From: CAVQJU01 sp963729215
Lineage (GTDB): Bacteria; Acidobacteriota; Vicinamibacteria; Vicinamibacterales; CAVVIG01
Direction of reading: 5' to 3'
Assembly (NCBI GenBank): GCA_963729215.1
Contig: CAVSND010000024.1
Span: 50,755 to 114,754, forward strand
Length of the DNA stretch: 64,000 bases
Below the pieces are notes generated by a model. The model ran no database searches. It was not told the origin of the DNA and saw only the letters and a program-made list of their open reading frames with translations. Positions 29,287 to 39,390 of this stretch are shown here, piece after piece; position 1 is the first letter of the stretch, and each line of letters starts with the position of its first letter. Position numbers and translations under genes: made by a program.

Positions 29287-29523
29287 CTACTCGACTGTGG
29301 TCTCGACGGCTTGCCCTACGATGAGCTCCCGATAACCGCATGCGGGGGTCTCGCAGATCCAGCCACGTTCGTATCGAATGCGGTTCCCAACTTCATAACC
29401 TGAAAGCTGCAGCGCTGCGCCGACTGTGAGAATCGGGTGCCCCGGCCGGAAGATCAGTGAGCCTCGACACCGGGGGCACGGTTTGGTGTCACCATCGGTC
29501 TCAGGATGAGCGCCGTTGATCAT
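29287..29523 (-). CDS. small zinc-ribbon protein
   Basis: A 78-residue protein with two Cys pairs about 40 residues apart, CPRC near residue 17 and CETPAC near residue 62, a zinc-ribbon arrangement. Between them lies a beta-rich segment (SGYEVGNRIRYERGW). GGAG lies five bases before ATG 29523. With the winged-helix-like gene just downstream it may form a two-gene unit. The role is unknown; zinc ribbons of this size bind nucleic acid or proteins. Confidence 0.6.
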   Translation of the reverse strand: MINGAHPETDGDTKPCPRCRGSLIFRPGHPILTVGAALQLSGYEVGNRIRYERGWICETPACGYRELIVGQAVETTVE

Positions 29524-29752
29524 CTGGCTCCGCTGATTGTGAAGCGTCAGTGCGGGTCGCGGACGCGCGCGAATAGACGAACCTAGCGCATTCGGAGAGC
29601 CGGGTCCGTCTGGTATCGGTACGGTTCGAGCACCGAAAGCAACGATGGGCGGCGTCCTCTTCAAGCTCTGCCGCCTCCGATCGCGACCGTCTTCAACACA
29701 TCGACCGCCGTTGGCGGGGCCTCGACAGTAAGAGCTGAGCTCCGTGCTGGCG

Positions 29753-30655
29753 TTACTCCCACCCGCCGTTGCGCTTCTCCAACGGCAGGATCCGCATGAA
29801 CGCTTCCACGGCGTGGATCTGGCGGTCGTAGACCTTGAACGCTTCCCAGACCGTCAGCTGATCGCCGCCGCGTTCGCGCACGCCCCACGCCATGCGCAGC
29901 CAGACGATGCCCATGCGCTCGTCGACAGCGACGACGCGCGTCTGCACGTCGCCGAGGCGCTGGAAAATCTCGAGCGACTGCGTGGAGATGTTCTGGCAGC
30001 CGGGGGCGAACTTGCAGTCGGGTCCGGCCATCAGCTGGCCGTTCTCAAAGCGATAGGCGTCTGGCGCGAAAGGCGCGTTGACGGCGGCGAAGGTCTTCGC
30101 GGCATTGAGCCCTTCCGGGTAATGCAGCGCCGCCTTGATCGCCTCGTCTCGGGTGGCGAGCTGTTCGGAACGAGGCGCGTAGTTCATCACCGCACTGCCC
30201 GCGATCAGGCCATCGATGTTGAAGATGAGCCCTTCCGCGCGGCCGCGTGTGGCCACCAGTTCGATTTCGGTGAGCTTGTCGGCGACCACCTTCAGCCGCA
30301 CGACCAGAAGCACGGGCGCCCCGGTCTCCTCCACCACGACCTGGGCGCCCGCCACGCCGGCGCGCTCGTCGATGATGTCCTGGCGGAAGCCGCGCAGACG
30401 CGTCACGGTGCCGACGAGGCCGACCTTCGCGAGCGGCTTCTCGACGGCATCCTCGGTCACGCGCAGCGTATCGGCAACGGCCAGACCCTTCACATCGTGC
30501 TTCAGCAGCGCATACAGCAACTGCGTCACGTTGCCGCGCAGGCATTCGCGGTCGCACGTCGGAGTGGGCGCTTGCGCCGCGTTCGCGGCGGCACTCCACG
30601 CGCAGCACACCAGCAGCAGTCCGACGATCATCCTGTTCTTCACGTCATCCCTCAT
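29753..30655 (-). CDS. secreted protein of unknown function
   Basis: About 300 residues with a signal peptide (IVGLLLVCCAWSAAANAAQ). The mature N-terminus has CDRECLRG, a likely disulfide pair, followed by an alpha+beta region that resembles SnoaL-like folds by eye (LADTLRVTEDAVEKPLAKVG), and a CKFAPGC pair further on. I do not recognise a characterised family. The start could be ATG 30655 or ATG 30631; the first directly abuts a heptanucleotide repeat that leaves no ribosome-binding site, so the second may be the true one. Confidence 0.55.
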   Translation of the reverse strand: MRDDVKNRMIVGLLLVCCAWSAAANAAQAPTPTCDRECLRGNVTQLLYALLKHDVKGLAVADTLRVTEDAVEKPLAKVGLVGTVTRLRGFRQDIIDERAGVAGAQVVVEETGAPVLLVVRLKVVADKLTEIELVATRGRAEGLIFNIDGLIAGSAVMNYAPRSEQLATRDEAIKAALHYPEGLNAAKTFAAVNAPFAPDAYRFENGQLMAGPDCKFAPGCQNISTQSLEIFQRLGDVQTRVVAVDERMGIVWLRMAWGVRERGGDQLTVWEAFKVYDRQIHAVEAFMRILPLEKRNGGWE

Positions 30656-30709
30656 GTGGCTCGTGGCTCGTGGCTCGTGGCTCGTGGCTCGTTCAGTACA
30701 TTCAGTACA
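30656..30709. repeat. tandem repeats: five GTGGCTC heptamers plus two TTCAGTACA nonamers
   Basis: Five perfect GTGGCTC units occupy 30656-30690 and two TTCAGTACA units 30692-30709. The tract fills the whole gap between the stop of the acyl-CoA-dehydrogenase-like gene (the stop lies inside the nonamer repeat) and the first possible start of the next minus-strand gene. The complement GAGCCAC is the same unit as at 14446-14470. Confidence 0.92.
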
Positions 30710-31851
30710 GGGGCGTGTTCGGCTCGAGGCCGCACAGCACCCGTCCGTGCAGTTCGACCGCCGTCGGAGCGTGCATGATGGCGTGGTTCGCGAGCGCCTG
30801 CATGTCGCGCTGGAACCGCTGCATCGGCACGTGCGACTGGATAGACGAAGCGCCGCTCGCATAAAACAGCAGATCGACGGCCTCCCGTGCCAGGCCGGTG
30901 GCGTAGCCGATGTGCGCCCGCGATCGCACGCGGTCCTGTACCGTCAGCGCCCGGCCCTGAAGCCCGTCCAGCAAGGCCGTGGCGCGCTGCACGTGCGCGC
31001 TGGCCGAATCGATCTTGAGCGATGCCTCACCGACCTGAAGATGCGTCACTGGTGCGGCGGACTTGTCCGCGTATGTTGTGTACATGATGCCGCGGCCAGG
31101 GAGCCGATCGAAGAACGCCTCGAGCGCGCCGCGGGCGATCCCCAGCGGTGTGCCACCGGCGTTGACCGTCAGGACCTGCGCCAGCGGGTAATTGAAGTAG
31201 GGGTTGTCGCTGTTGTGGCGTTTCGGGTACCGCCCTTCGACCATGTCGGGCAGCGGAAGCACACGATGGCCGGGGACGAACACGCCCTCGGCCACGACGG
31301 TGTTGCTGCCCGTGCCGGCCATGCCGCTCGCGTGCCAGTCGTCGAGGATCGTCAGCTCGCGGCTTCGGACGAGAGCGCAGTACGGGACAGGATCCCCGCC
31401 ATCCGGCGCCGCGAGCGCCACCACCATCGTCCACTGGGCGCCGTGGCATCCGGTGTTGTACGGCCAACGCCCGTTGACGATGAAGCCTCCGTCCTGGCGG
31501 ACGGCCGTGCCTGTCGGCGAGAACACGCCGGCGATACGCGGAACGCCTCCGGCAAACACTTCATCCTGCGCCTGGTCCGGGAAGGCGCTGGCGGCCCAGC
31601 CCATCGCGCTGTAGATGGTCGCGACCCACGAGGTCGAGGGACATGCGCGAGCCGATCTCGGCCAGGACACGGGCCTGCGTCTCGAAGTCGGCCTCGTCAC
31701 CGCCAAATTTTTTCGGCGCCATCATGCGGAAGACGCCGGCCTGGTCGAGCGCCTCGAGGGTCGCGAGTGGAACCCGCCGTTCGTTCTCGGCGGCAGCCGC
31801 GTGTTGACGAAGCATGGGCACAAGGGCCGTCGTCCGCTCGACGAGATTCAT
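30702..31851 (-). CDS. acyl-CoA dehydrogenase / flavin monooxygenase-like protein (one frame break)
   Basis: About 383 residues after joining two frames that meet at 31636-31645 (a GGG run). The N-terminal part (RVPLATLEALDQAGVFRMMAPKKFGG) is the acyl-CoA dehydrogenase N domain; the middle has the flavin-contact strand GVFSPTGTAVRQDGGFIVNGRW; the C-terminal domain is helical with RDMQALANHAIMHAPTAVELHGR, as in the type 2 C-terminal domain of HsaA/HpaB-like flavin-dependent hydroxylases. It is therefore either an acyl-CoA dehydrogenase or a reduced-flavin aromatic hydroxylase; the C-terminus favours the second. No reductase partner gene is nearby. Confidence 0.78.
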
Positions 31852-32099
31852 CGCGAGATTGTGCCGCGAGCGTCCTCAAAAGTCGACCCTCGCCAGAGCC
31901 GGCTCCGGTCCGACACGTACTTTGCCGATCCTGATTCGGCGCGGCGGGTTGTCAAAGACGACGTCTAAAAGCACGGCCATTCCTGGACTCTGCGCCGGCA
32001 AATTTGCCGAGCTCGTGATTTGTGCGCGGAGGAAACCATTTGGGGAGGACAGCGGTTATGATCACCATCCACCGCAATCCGAAAGAAGGATGGTACGTG

Positions 32100-32283
32100 A
32101 TGGTGAAGTCGCGTGTCCTGTGTGCGGCTGGGATCGCCTCCGTCGTGGCGCTCTCGCTATTGGGCCGTCTGCCCAGACGCCGATTCCGGCGTTCGACGTT
32201 GCGGCGGTCAACCAGCGGCCGCCGACCACACGGCCACCGCTGGACCAACTCTGCCGGCCCGAATTGATTCTCATCGATCAGGT
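32100..32283 (+). pseudogene. N-terminal fragment of a secreted protein (TIGR03435-like)
   Basis: An ATG preceded by AAGGATG opens a good signal peptide (MVKSRVLCAAGIASVVALSLLG). A one-base slip follows, after which another frame reads SAQTPIPAFDVAAV, the way soil-acidobacterial TIGR03435 proteins begin their mature part. The match fades after about 20 residues and the region then collides with the 3' end of the convergent PD40 gene. A complete protein would need over 200 residues, so this looks like a remnant. The family call is tentative. Confidence 0.35.
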
Positions 32284-32302
32284 AGACCGCGATGTCCGCT
32301 CG

Positions 32303-34177
32303 CTATTTCGAAACGTTGTCGGCCGATACGTTGACGGCGAAGACGAATCGTTGTCCGTCGCTGCTGATGTTTCCGAGATTCCCGCCGAGGGGACCAGGCA
32401 GTTGAAACAGCAACCTGGGCGCGGCGACGCGAAACGTTGGAGTATCGTGATCTCGGCGGACATCACGCGAAGGTCGTTGGAATCGAGATTCTGGCCGCGA
32501 AAGAACACTTCTTTGCCATCCGCGCGCCAGTGCAGCATCGCCAGGACACCGTCTTTGGAAACGTGCCACTTACCCTTCCCCGGCTTGGCCCGTGGACGCA
32601 TCGAACGGGCGGATGTAGACTTCGCCCCGCTCGGGCTGCGCCTCATCAGACCGGAAGGCCATGAATTTGCCGTCGGGGGAAAGCCTGCCGACGCCGTCGG
32701 AAAACTCTTCGCGCAAATACTCGACTTCTTTGCGCGACGCGGGATCGCCCGGTCAGGGGGACGACCAGAATCACGCCGCCAGAGTCACACACCAGAAACT
32801 TCCATCTGAAGAAATGTCGGTGACCCGACGCCGGCTCCTGGCGTATAGCGGAACACCAGGTCCTCGTCGCCACTGCCATCCGCGGACCGGCGGAAGATCG
32901 GCAAGTCGCCGTTTCGGAACGAGGAGTAATAGATGTACTTGCCGTCGGGCGACCAGAGCGGTTGCGCCTTCGGCAGCGTATCGTTCGTGAGGCGCGTGGT
33001 CTTCCCATTCGCGAGCTCGATCGTCCACAGATCCGCTTGCGCGGTCTGCGAGATCGTTCTTCGTGACGAGCAGGCGCCGCGCCGTCGGGTGAGAAGGACG
33101 GCTGGCCGTACAGGCCGGGCTCACCCACTTTCTGCACGACCTGGCCCTGCCGATCGAAGATCGTGATTTGCTGAAGTTGCGGCCCGCGCGGTGGCGGAAG
33201 GGCGAGAAAGCGTTCGCCATCGGCGCTGACGTACCGATGCGCTCGGGAACTGCGGCCTGCTGCCTGAACAGGACCGTGGGTTTGGTGAATGAGAACGACG
33301 GCGACGTACTTGACCTCGGCGACCATGATGGACTGATCGCGCGCAAGGTAGTAGAGCTCTGTGCCGTCGCGCCGCCAGAACGCGGCGCTGAAGCTGCCGT
33401 CGGAAATCTGCCAGGGCCCTCCGGTCGTCGCAGAATCGAGGGGCCGGACAAACACTTCCGTACGGTTCGCCTGATCGACGACGATGTAGGACAGGAAACG
33501 TCCGTCGGGCGAAAAGCGCGGCCCGAACAGGCGCAGATCGCTGTGAAAGATCTGGATCGGTGTGCGGTCGCTGCCGCCGTCGAGCGGCAGCGCGTACAGA
33601 GTGCCGCCCTTGAGATCGGAAATCGCGAAGCTCAGGAACCGGCCGTCCGACGACCAGTCGGAGAGATTCATGAACGCGCCGGGATTCCTGTAGATCAGTT
33701 CTTCGGAGCCCTGGCCGCTCGCGGGACGCACGTAGATGCCCTCCTGCCCTTTGCGGATCGTGACGTACGCGATCCGGCGCCCGTCCGGCGACCAGACGGG
33801 CGCCATGACGAACTCGGTTCTCGCGCTCGTCGTGAGCCGCGTGTTCGCGCCGCTGGAGGCATCGAGGACGAACAGGTCGGCGCTTTCGTTTGCCAGATCC
33901 TGGATGATGACGGCGACCCGCGATCGATCCGGAGACAAGATGGTTTCGCCGTAGAGGGCTCGTTCGCCGAGGCCGCCCATCCGTTTGCCCGAGCGGTCGT
34001 AGAACACGAGCGTCGTCGCGTTGTTTTCGAATTGCAGCGCATTGCGTTTGGCCCGGGCTTCTGCCGCCTCGTTGGCCTTCGCTTCCGCCGATAGCTCCTG
34101 CGCGGCGGCGAAGCCCGGAATGGCAGCGGACCAGGGAGACAGCGCGAACGCGATCGCGATGATTCGGCAGTCTTCAT
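32303..34177 (-). pseudogene. PD40/TolB-like beta-propeller protein, broken by at least eight frame changes
   Basis: Joining the frames gives about 620 residues: a signal peptide (MKTA, then IIAIAFALSPWSAAIPGFAAAQ), a propeller of PD40 blades (WSPDGRRIAYVTIRKG, FSPDGRFLSYIVVD, VSADGERFLALPPP, WSPDGKYIYYSSFRNG, LSPDGKFMAFRSDE) and an ending ISSDGQRFVFAVNVSADN. Similar sequences form the C-terminal half of acidobacterial kinases or stand alone as secreted proteins. Frame changes fall near 34168, 33290, 33240, 33085, 33050, 32810, 32795, 32735 and 32590. The pieces show no stop or loss of conservation, so error is as likely as true decay. Confidence 0.7.
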
Positions 34178-34222
34178 AGACACCTCTGGCTGTGTGACAG
34201 AGGTCACCGGACGCTCAGGACA

Positions 34223-34618
34223 TCAACAGTTCTGCGGACACGCCGACACGATGCGACCGTCGGGTAACGTAATAGTGCGAATGAGCCCGGACTGGGATTT
34301 GTCGCTGCGCACGACTGAGCTTCGATCGTGAGGCATCTTTCCCATGCTGCCCTCGAAATCGGCCTTGCCGATATCGCGAATCCTGAACCAGGAGGGAGAT
34401 GGGCCCTCGGCTTGCCAGCTCTCAACTGCGCCTTGGGCTTTCTGCACGTCGAGCGTGAGGTAGGTATGGGGATTTCGCCAGTCGATCTTGGTCAGCGTGC
34501 CGTTCAGGGTGACGCGATCGTTGAAGTCGAAGAGCGCGGTCATGTTGTGATGGGCCAGGGCCTGATGCGCGACCAGCACGATCGCAAAGCCATCGAAACT
34601 AAAATGCGCGCGTCTCAT
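34223..34618 (-). CDS. DUF6152 family secreted protein (possible pair of compensating frame slips)
   Basis: About 131 residues. A signal peptide (to HQALA) is followed by the DUF6152 core: HHNMTALFDFNDRVTLNGTLTKIDWRNPHTYLTLDV (about residues 24-59; given here in two parts, HHNMTALFDF and WRNPHTYLTLDV are the key stretches). The C-terminus LPDGRIVSACPQNC is also typical. Between them (bases about 34290-34345) the reading MPHDRSSVVRSDKS looks out of frame, while the next frame reads CLTIEAQSCAATN, which fits the family better. AAGGAGG lies five bases before ATG 34618. The function is unknown; the gene follows two DUF6644 genes. Confidence 0.75.
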   Translation of the reverse strand: MRRAHFSFDGFAIVLVAHQALAHHNMTALFDFNDRVTLNGTLTKIDWRNPHTYLTLDVQKAQGAVESWQAEGPSPSWFRIRDIGKADFEGSMGKMPHDRSSVVRSDKSQSGLIRTITLPDGRIVSACPQNC

Positions 34619-34649
34619 CGGAACCTCCTTCAAGGCGGCCAACATCCAG

Positions 34650-35141
34650 CTATGGAATAAAGGCGATGGCTCGTCCCGCCCAGCCCACCGGGAACCAGAG
34701 CGTCAGTGAAATCGCGGCGACCATGAGCCGTGCTGCCGACGTGAGCTTGAGTCAGGATCCGACGCGATCGAGTCTGCGGACGACTCCGACATGGAACAGG
34801 AGCGCCAGACAGAGAACGGTCATCTTGACCCGGAACGGGTTGCTGCCCAGGTATTTGGCTGGTGTACCGAGAAAAATGAAAACGCCCGAGAGAGTGACCA
34901 GCGCTGCGGCCGCCGATCGCCCACGGCTTGAGCTGTCGCTCGAGCCAGACCGGAGACCAGTCCATCACGCCGATGCCAGCCAGCCGCGCATCCAGCACGA
35001 GCACAGCGGCCAGAAAGATGGTGATGCCCGACGAGATGCACGGATTGAACGGCCGGCATTCCGTAACGGCTATCGCGGATGTAAGACGATCGGCGCCAGG
35101 GCCGAACACCACTGCACGAGAGTGAGGAGCGGCGCGCTCAT
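34650..35141 (-). CDS. DUF6644-like membrane protein, second copy (several frame breaks)
   Basis: Restoring frames gives roughly 160 residues: start MSAPLLTLVQWCSALAP, then TIFLAAVLVLDARLAGIGVMDW, then LVTLSGVFIFLGTPAKYLGSNPF, then ALLFHVGVV, and the end SLTLWFPVGWAGRAIAFIP with a stop at 34650. Four TM helices and the order of motifs parallel the gene just upstream. Breaks occur near 35075, 34925 and 34770. The start follows the stop of the upstream copy by 18 bases, so the two copies and the DUF6152 gene form one operon. Confidence 0.6.
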
Positions 35142-35159
35142 GTCGAACCCCACAGGCCG

Positions 35160-35656
35160 TTACAACTGATACGCCATCGTGCGGCCACAGACGATGACGC
35201 TGATCCAGACGAGCAGCGATAGCCCCGGCACACAGCCTGGCGCCGAGTGGCGTGGCGTGCGCGACATCCCATTGCGGCATCTTCGGGTAGAAGAACGAAC
35301 TGATAGACCGCGGCATTGAGGGCGAGGACCAACAGGAGAAGCAGCAGCTTCGCGCGAAAGAACGAGTTTCCGTACGCCTTGCCGGCCTGGGTCATGAACA
35401 GCAGACCGCCGGTGATGAACATGACGGCAAAACCCGGTTTCGACCAACGCAGTATCTCCGTCACGATCCGTGACGCCGGATCACCTCGGAAAGCCAGACC
35501 AAGCAGACGAAGATCAACGATCAGGATCAGACCGACAGATAACGGCAGAGCCAGGATGTGGCTACCTTCGATCAGCGGAAAGAGCCAGGTCGATTCGGCG
35601 ATCCCGAACGCCAACGGCGTATGCTCCAGCCACTGGCACCAGCCAAGAACAGACAT
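35160..35656 (-). CDS. DUF6644-like membrane protein, first copy (frame breaks near the end)
   Basis: About 165 residues with four predicted TM helices: TWLFPLIEGSHILALPLSVGLI, GFAVMFITGGLLFMTQ, AKLLLLLLVLALNAAVYQF and a final LSLLVWISVIVCGRTMAYQL. The pattern WCQWLEHTPLAFGIAESTWLFP and the GxAYGNSFFRxK loop are typical of DUF6644 proteins of acidobacteria. The frame slips at about 35285 and again near 35215. GGGAG precedes ATG 35656. The function is unknown; an inner-membrane role is likely. Confidence 0.7.
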
Positions 35657-35910
35657 CGCCGACTCCCATCCAGCCGAGTGGCTTGAGGCTTATCCGGGCA
35701 CGTTGCTATGGGGGCGCCGTCCTTCTTCGTGAGCGTTAGACGTTCCCGCCGTAGGGCTGGTTCGCCGGATCGGCGCTGAATCAGGCGTTTAACAGATGAG
35801 TCAGCGCAGGATTTACAACTTCCTACTTCGGTCCGCCGAGCCGGTGGAACTACCATATCTGTCGGCGCTCGTTGCCCGAATTCGGCAGCGAAGCACGCGC
35901 GAGGCACGTC

Positions 35911-36675
35911 ATGAAGATTCGACTGGCCGCAATGGTAATCGCGCTCGCGCTTTCCAGCCGGGCGGGCCTCACCCAGACGCCGGCGGAGCCAAGCCATGCG
36001 CCGGACGGCGGCTCTCGCGAGACGATCGCGAGCATCGCGGTTCCCCCGATGCCAAACGCTCCGTTCTCGGCGACCGTCGAGACCGAGTGGACACGATATC
36101 TCGAGAACGGCGCCCGAATGGTCCTGAAGAATCGCCGCCTGATCGCTCGCGACAGCCTCGGGCGCGTGTTCCAGGAGCGGCGGACGTTCGTGCCCGACGG
36201 AAGTCCGGTCCCATCCCAGGTCTGGAGAACCGAGCTCGCCGAACCGCAGACGCACACCGTGGCGCACTGCGATACTCGCTCCCGCGTCTGCGAGCTGCAC
36301 TTGTATGCCGGGCCACCATCTCAGCCCGTCGCATCTGCCGGGCCGTTTGCAAAGGTGACGGATTCGCTCGTGCGTGAGGATCTCGGTGTCCAGACGGTCA
36401 ATGGCCTCGATCTGATCGGCAGTCGTGAAACCCAGACGCTCGGCCTGACGGCCACGGGATCGGACCGCCCGCTAGCCGTCGTCAAAGAGTTCTGGTTTTC
36501 GAAGCAGTTGGGGCTGAACGTCATCACCAGGCGGAACGATCCCCGAAGCAGCGCGGAGGTGTTCACGGTGACAGACATTCACCGATCAGAACCCGACCGC
36601 AGTCTGTTCGCGCTGCCCGCCGATGCTCGAATCGTCGATCTTCGCTCGCCGGCTGTTTCGCGCACAGTCCCCTGA
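35911..36675 (+). CDS. secreted protein of unknown function
   Basis: A 254-residue protein with a signal peptide (MKIRLAAMVIALALSSRAGLTQ). The mature part is beta-rich: YLENGARMVLKNRRLIARDSLGRVFQERR, then a Cys pair in HCDTRSRVCELH, and a C-terminal segment GLNVITRRNDPRSSAEVFTVTDI that resembles the family of small secreted acidobacterial proteins with an LolA/RseB-like look. Stretches are quoted in key parts only. No characterised family is recognised. GAGG lies just before ATG 35911. It is divergent from the DUF6644 operon and convergent with the permease at 36743. Confidence 0.6.
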   Translation: MKIRLAAMVIALALSSRAGLTQTPAEPSHAPDGGSRETIASIAVPPMPNAPFSATVETEWTRYLENGARMVLKNRRLIARDSLGRVFQERRTFVPDGSPVPSQVWRTELAEPQTHTVAHCDTRSRVCELHLYAGPPSQPVASAGPFAKVTDSLVREDLGVQTVNGLDLIGSRETQTLGLTATGSDRPLAVVKEFWFSKQLGLNVITRRNDPRSSAEVFTVTDIHRSEPDRSLFALPADARIVDLRSPAVSRTVP

Positions 36676-36742
36676 CGTCCAGGCTCGCTTTCGCCTCCAG
36701 CGCGCCTGATATGGGCGGTCGACAGTCGGGTGGCGCCGATCC

Positions 36743-39390
36743 CTACTCGATTCGCAGTGCGGTGGTCGGCTCGAGGCGTGTCGCGCGCCGTGCCGGGACG
36801 ATCGACGCGAGCAGCGCAACGAGCGCGAGGACGCCGACCATCGCGATGAGCATCACGGGGTCCCGCGAATCGAAGCGCACCACATTGCTCTGCAACAGGC
36901 GACCGACCGCCAGTGACGCCGGCAGGCCGACCGCGAGGCCGCCCACCACCACCCAGGCACTGGTCTTCAGGAAGAGCCAGCGCACGTGCGTGGCCTGCGC
37001 GCCGAGCGCCATCCTGATCGCGATCTCCTGCGTCCGACGCCTCACGGCATACGCCAGCACCGAATAGAGGCCGACGCCGGAGAGAACGAGCGCCAGGCCG
37101 CTGATCTTCGCGAACTGCGACTCCATCCCGGTCCCCCAGCGAGCGCGCAGCTCGTCCAGCGTTCTCACTACGCCCAGGGCAAGATCAGGATCGATCGCGT
37201 GCACCGCCTGGCGGGCCGCCGACACGACGCGGGCAGACCCACCGGAGCCGCGCACGATCAGCATGACCGCAGCCGGCGCCTCCGCCCGGAACGGGAGATA
37301 CACCACCGGCACCGCGTCCTCCTGACCCTGCCGAATGTCGGGAGACACGCCGACGACCGTCACGCGAACCGGCGGCGCGGGGCCTTCGGCCTCTCTCAGG
37401 TAGGTCCGTTGCGCCGTTGGCGGCAGGAGCTCGAGGTGATGGCCGATCGGATTGCCGGCGCCGAAGTACACGTCGGCGAATCGCTGATTCACGATCGCCG
37501 CCTCGTGCCCGGGAGTCCCGTGTAATTCGGAGAAGGATTCACCCAGGACAAGACCGCGGGCTACGGTGTGAAAGTATGCCGGCTCGACGACCACCGTCCT
37601 GATATCCGGAGGCGGATCGCTCGCGGGCCGTCCATCCACGGCGGTCAGCTGGCGCCTGCCAGCGGGCGAGAAAGGCGCCGCGCTCGCGACGGCGCTCGCC
37701 GTAATCTCTGGAACCGCCAGCAACCGATCCCGCAGCCGCTGATGGAAGGCGACACGCTGCTCGGGCGTCGCGTACGTCTGCGGCGGCAGTCGAACGAACG
37801 TCGCGACCGCATCCGTCGTCTGCACATTGCGGTCCAGGGCATAGGTCTTGTAAAACGCCTTGCCCGTCAGGCCGGCGCCGTTCAGGAGCGCCAGCGTCAA
37901 GGCGAACTGCGCGACGAGCAGCGCGTGGGTCCAGCGCCGCGTCTTCAGCGTTGCGCTCATGCGTCCGCCTTCTGTCAGCCCGTCGGCGATCCCGCGACGC
38001 GAGGCATGGAGTGCGGGCGCCAGGCCGAAGAGCCCCGTCGTGAGCAGCGCGACGGCGGCAAGCATTCCCACCAGACGGACGTCCATCTTGAGGCGCCAAT
38101 AGGGCAGGTCCACGTGCGACGTCGAGAGCTTCAGGGCGAGCCAGGAGCCTCCGACGGCGAGGACCCATGCGACGAACGCGAGCAGCAGGCTCTCGATCAA
38201 CAGTTGCCGCACGATCCGCCACCGCGTCGCGCCCATCGCCACGCGTATCGCAATCTCCCGCGATCGAGCCGCCGCGCGTGCCAGCAGAAGATTCGCCAGG
38301 TTGGCGGACGCGATGAGCAGGACCAATGCGGCGATCAGTAGCTCCAGCAGCGTCAGGGAGTCGGTCAGCAACCCTCCCCCGTTGTACGCCTCGTAGAACG
38401 AGTTCACCAGAGGCCGGACATCCTTGTTCGTCTCCGGATGCGTGACGGCGAGGTTCGCTGCGATGGGCGAGAGCTCGGCTCGAACGCGGTCGAGGCCGAG
38501 GCTGTCGGGAAGGCGGCCGATCATGAGCAGCCCACGCGTGTCACGACGTTGTCGCGTCGAGCCCGGCATTTGTGACAGCGGCAACCAGACATCGGTCGTG
38601 TCGACGAAATGAAAGCCGTCTGACATCACACCGATGATCGTCGCGGGAGTCGTGCCGTTCACCGACACCTTGCGGCCCAGCACGTCGCGGCTGGCACCGT
38701 ACCGGCTTTTCCAGACGTTGCTGGCGACAAGGGCCACCGCTTCGGCGCCAGGACGATCGTCAGCCGCCGAAAAGTCGCGGCCGATGACGGGCGCGACGCG
38801 GAGCACGGTGAACGTGTCGGCAGACACATACAGGCCGTCGAACTGTTCCGGAACGGCACCGTCCCGTCCCAGGCTGATCGTGCCTATCGCAAACGCGGCG
38901 GCCCTCCCCTCGAACACCCGTGAGTCCCGGCGAAAGTCCTCGAAGTCCGGGTAGGACACGCCCCCCTCTCGACCCCGCCCGTCCAGCGTCCTCACAATCG
39001 CGACGCGCTCGGGCCGCTCGAACGGCAGGTCACGCATGAGCCTGGCGTACGTCATGATGAACGTCGTGTTCGCCACGCCCATGGCGAGAGCGAGCGTGAG
39101 GACAGCGCCACCGGCGAACCACCGATCCTTGGCCAGGGTTCGCCACGCGAATCGCAGGTCTGCGCCGAGATCGGCCAGCGCGCGTGGGCGACGGACGTCG
39201 CGGCACGCCTCCTTGACCTGGTCCAGGCCGCCAGACGTCAACCGCATCCGGCGGCGTACTCGGCTTCGGAGTGTCCGCCGCGGACACCTTCCGCGATCTC
39301 GCGCTCGATATGGTCGCGTAACTCGGCATCAAGCTCGCGCTCGAGCGCGCGTCGCCGGAGTACGCGGCGGAGCAGCATCCCCAGGGTCAT
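36743..39390 (-). CDS. FtsX/MacB-like duplicated permease (acidobacterial duplicated orphan permease), one frame break
   Basis: About 882 residues after joining the first 48 codons (MTLGMLLRRVLRRRALERELDAELRDHIE) to the main frame at about 39245. The N-terminal helical prefix is followed by two tandem MacB_PCD plus FtsX units: TM near residue 80, periplasmic domain, three TMs with SANLANLLLARAAARSREIAIR, a second periplasmic domain and a final FtsX block (RRRTQEIAIRMALGAQ). No ATPase gene is adjacent, as usual for this family. Its ATG overlaps the stop of the PadR gene (ATGA), so the pair is translationally coupled. The quoted motifs mark the two FtsX cores. Confidence 0.9.
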
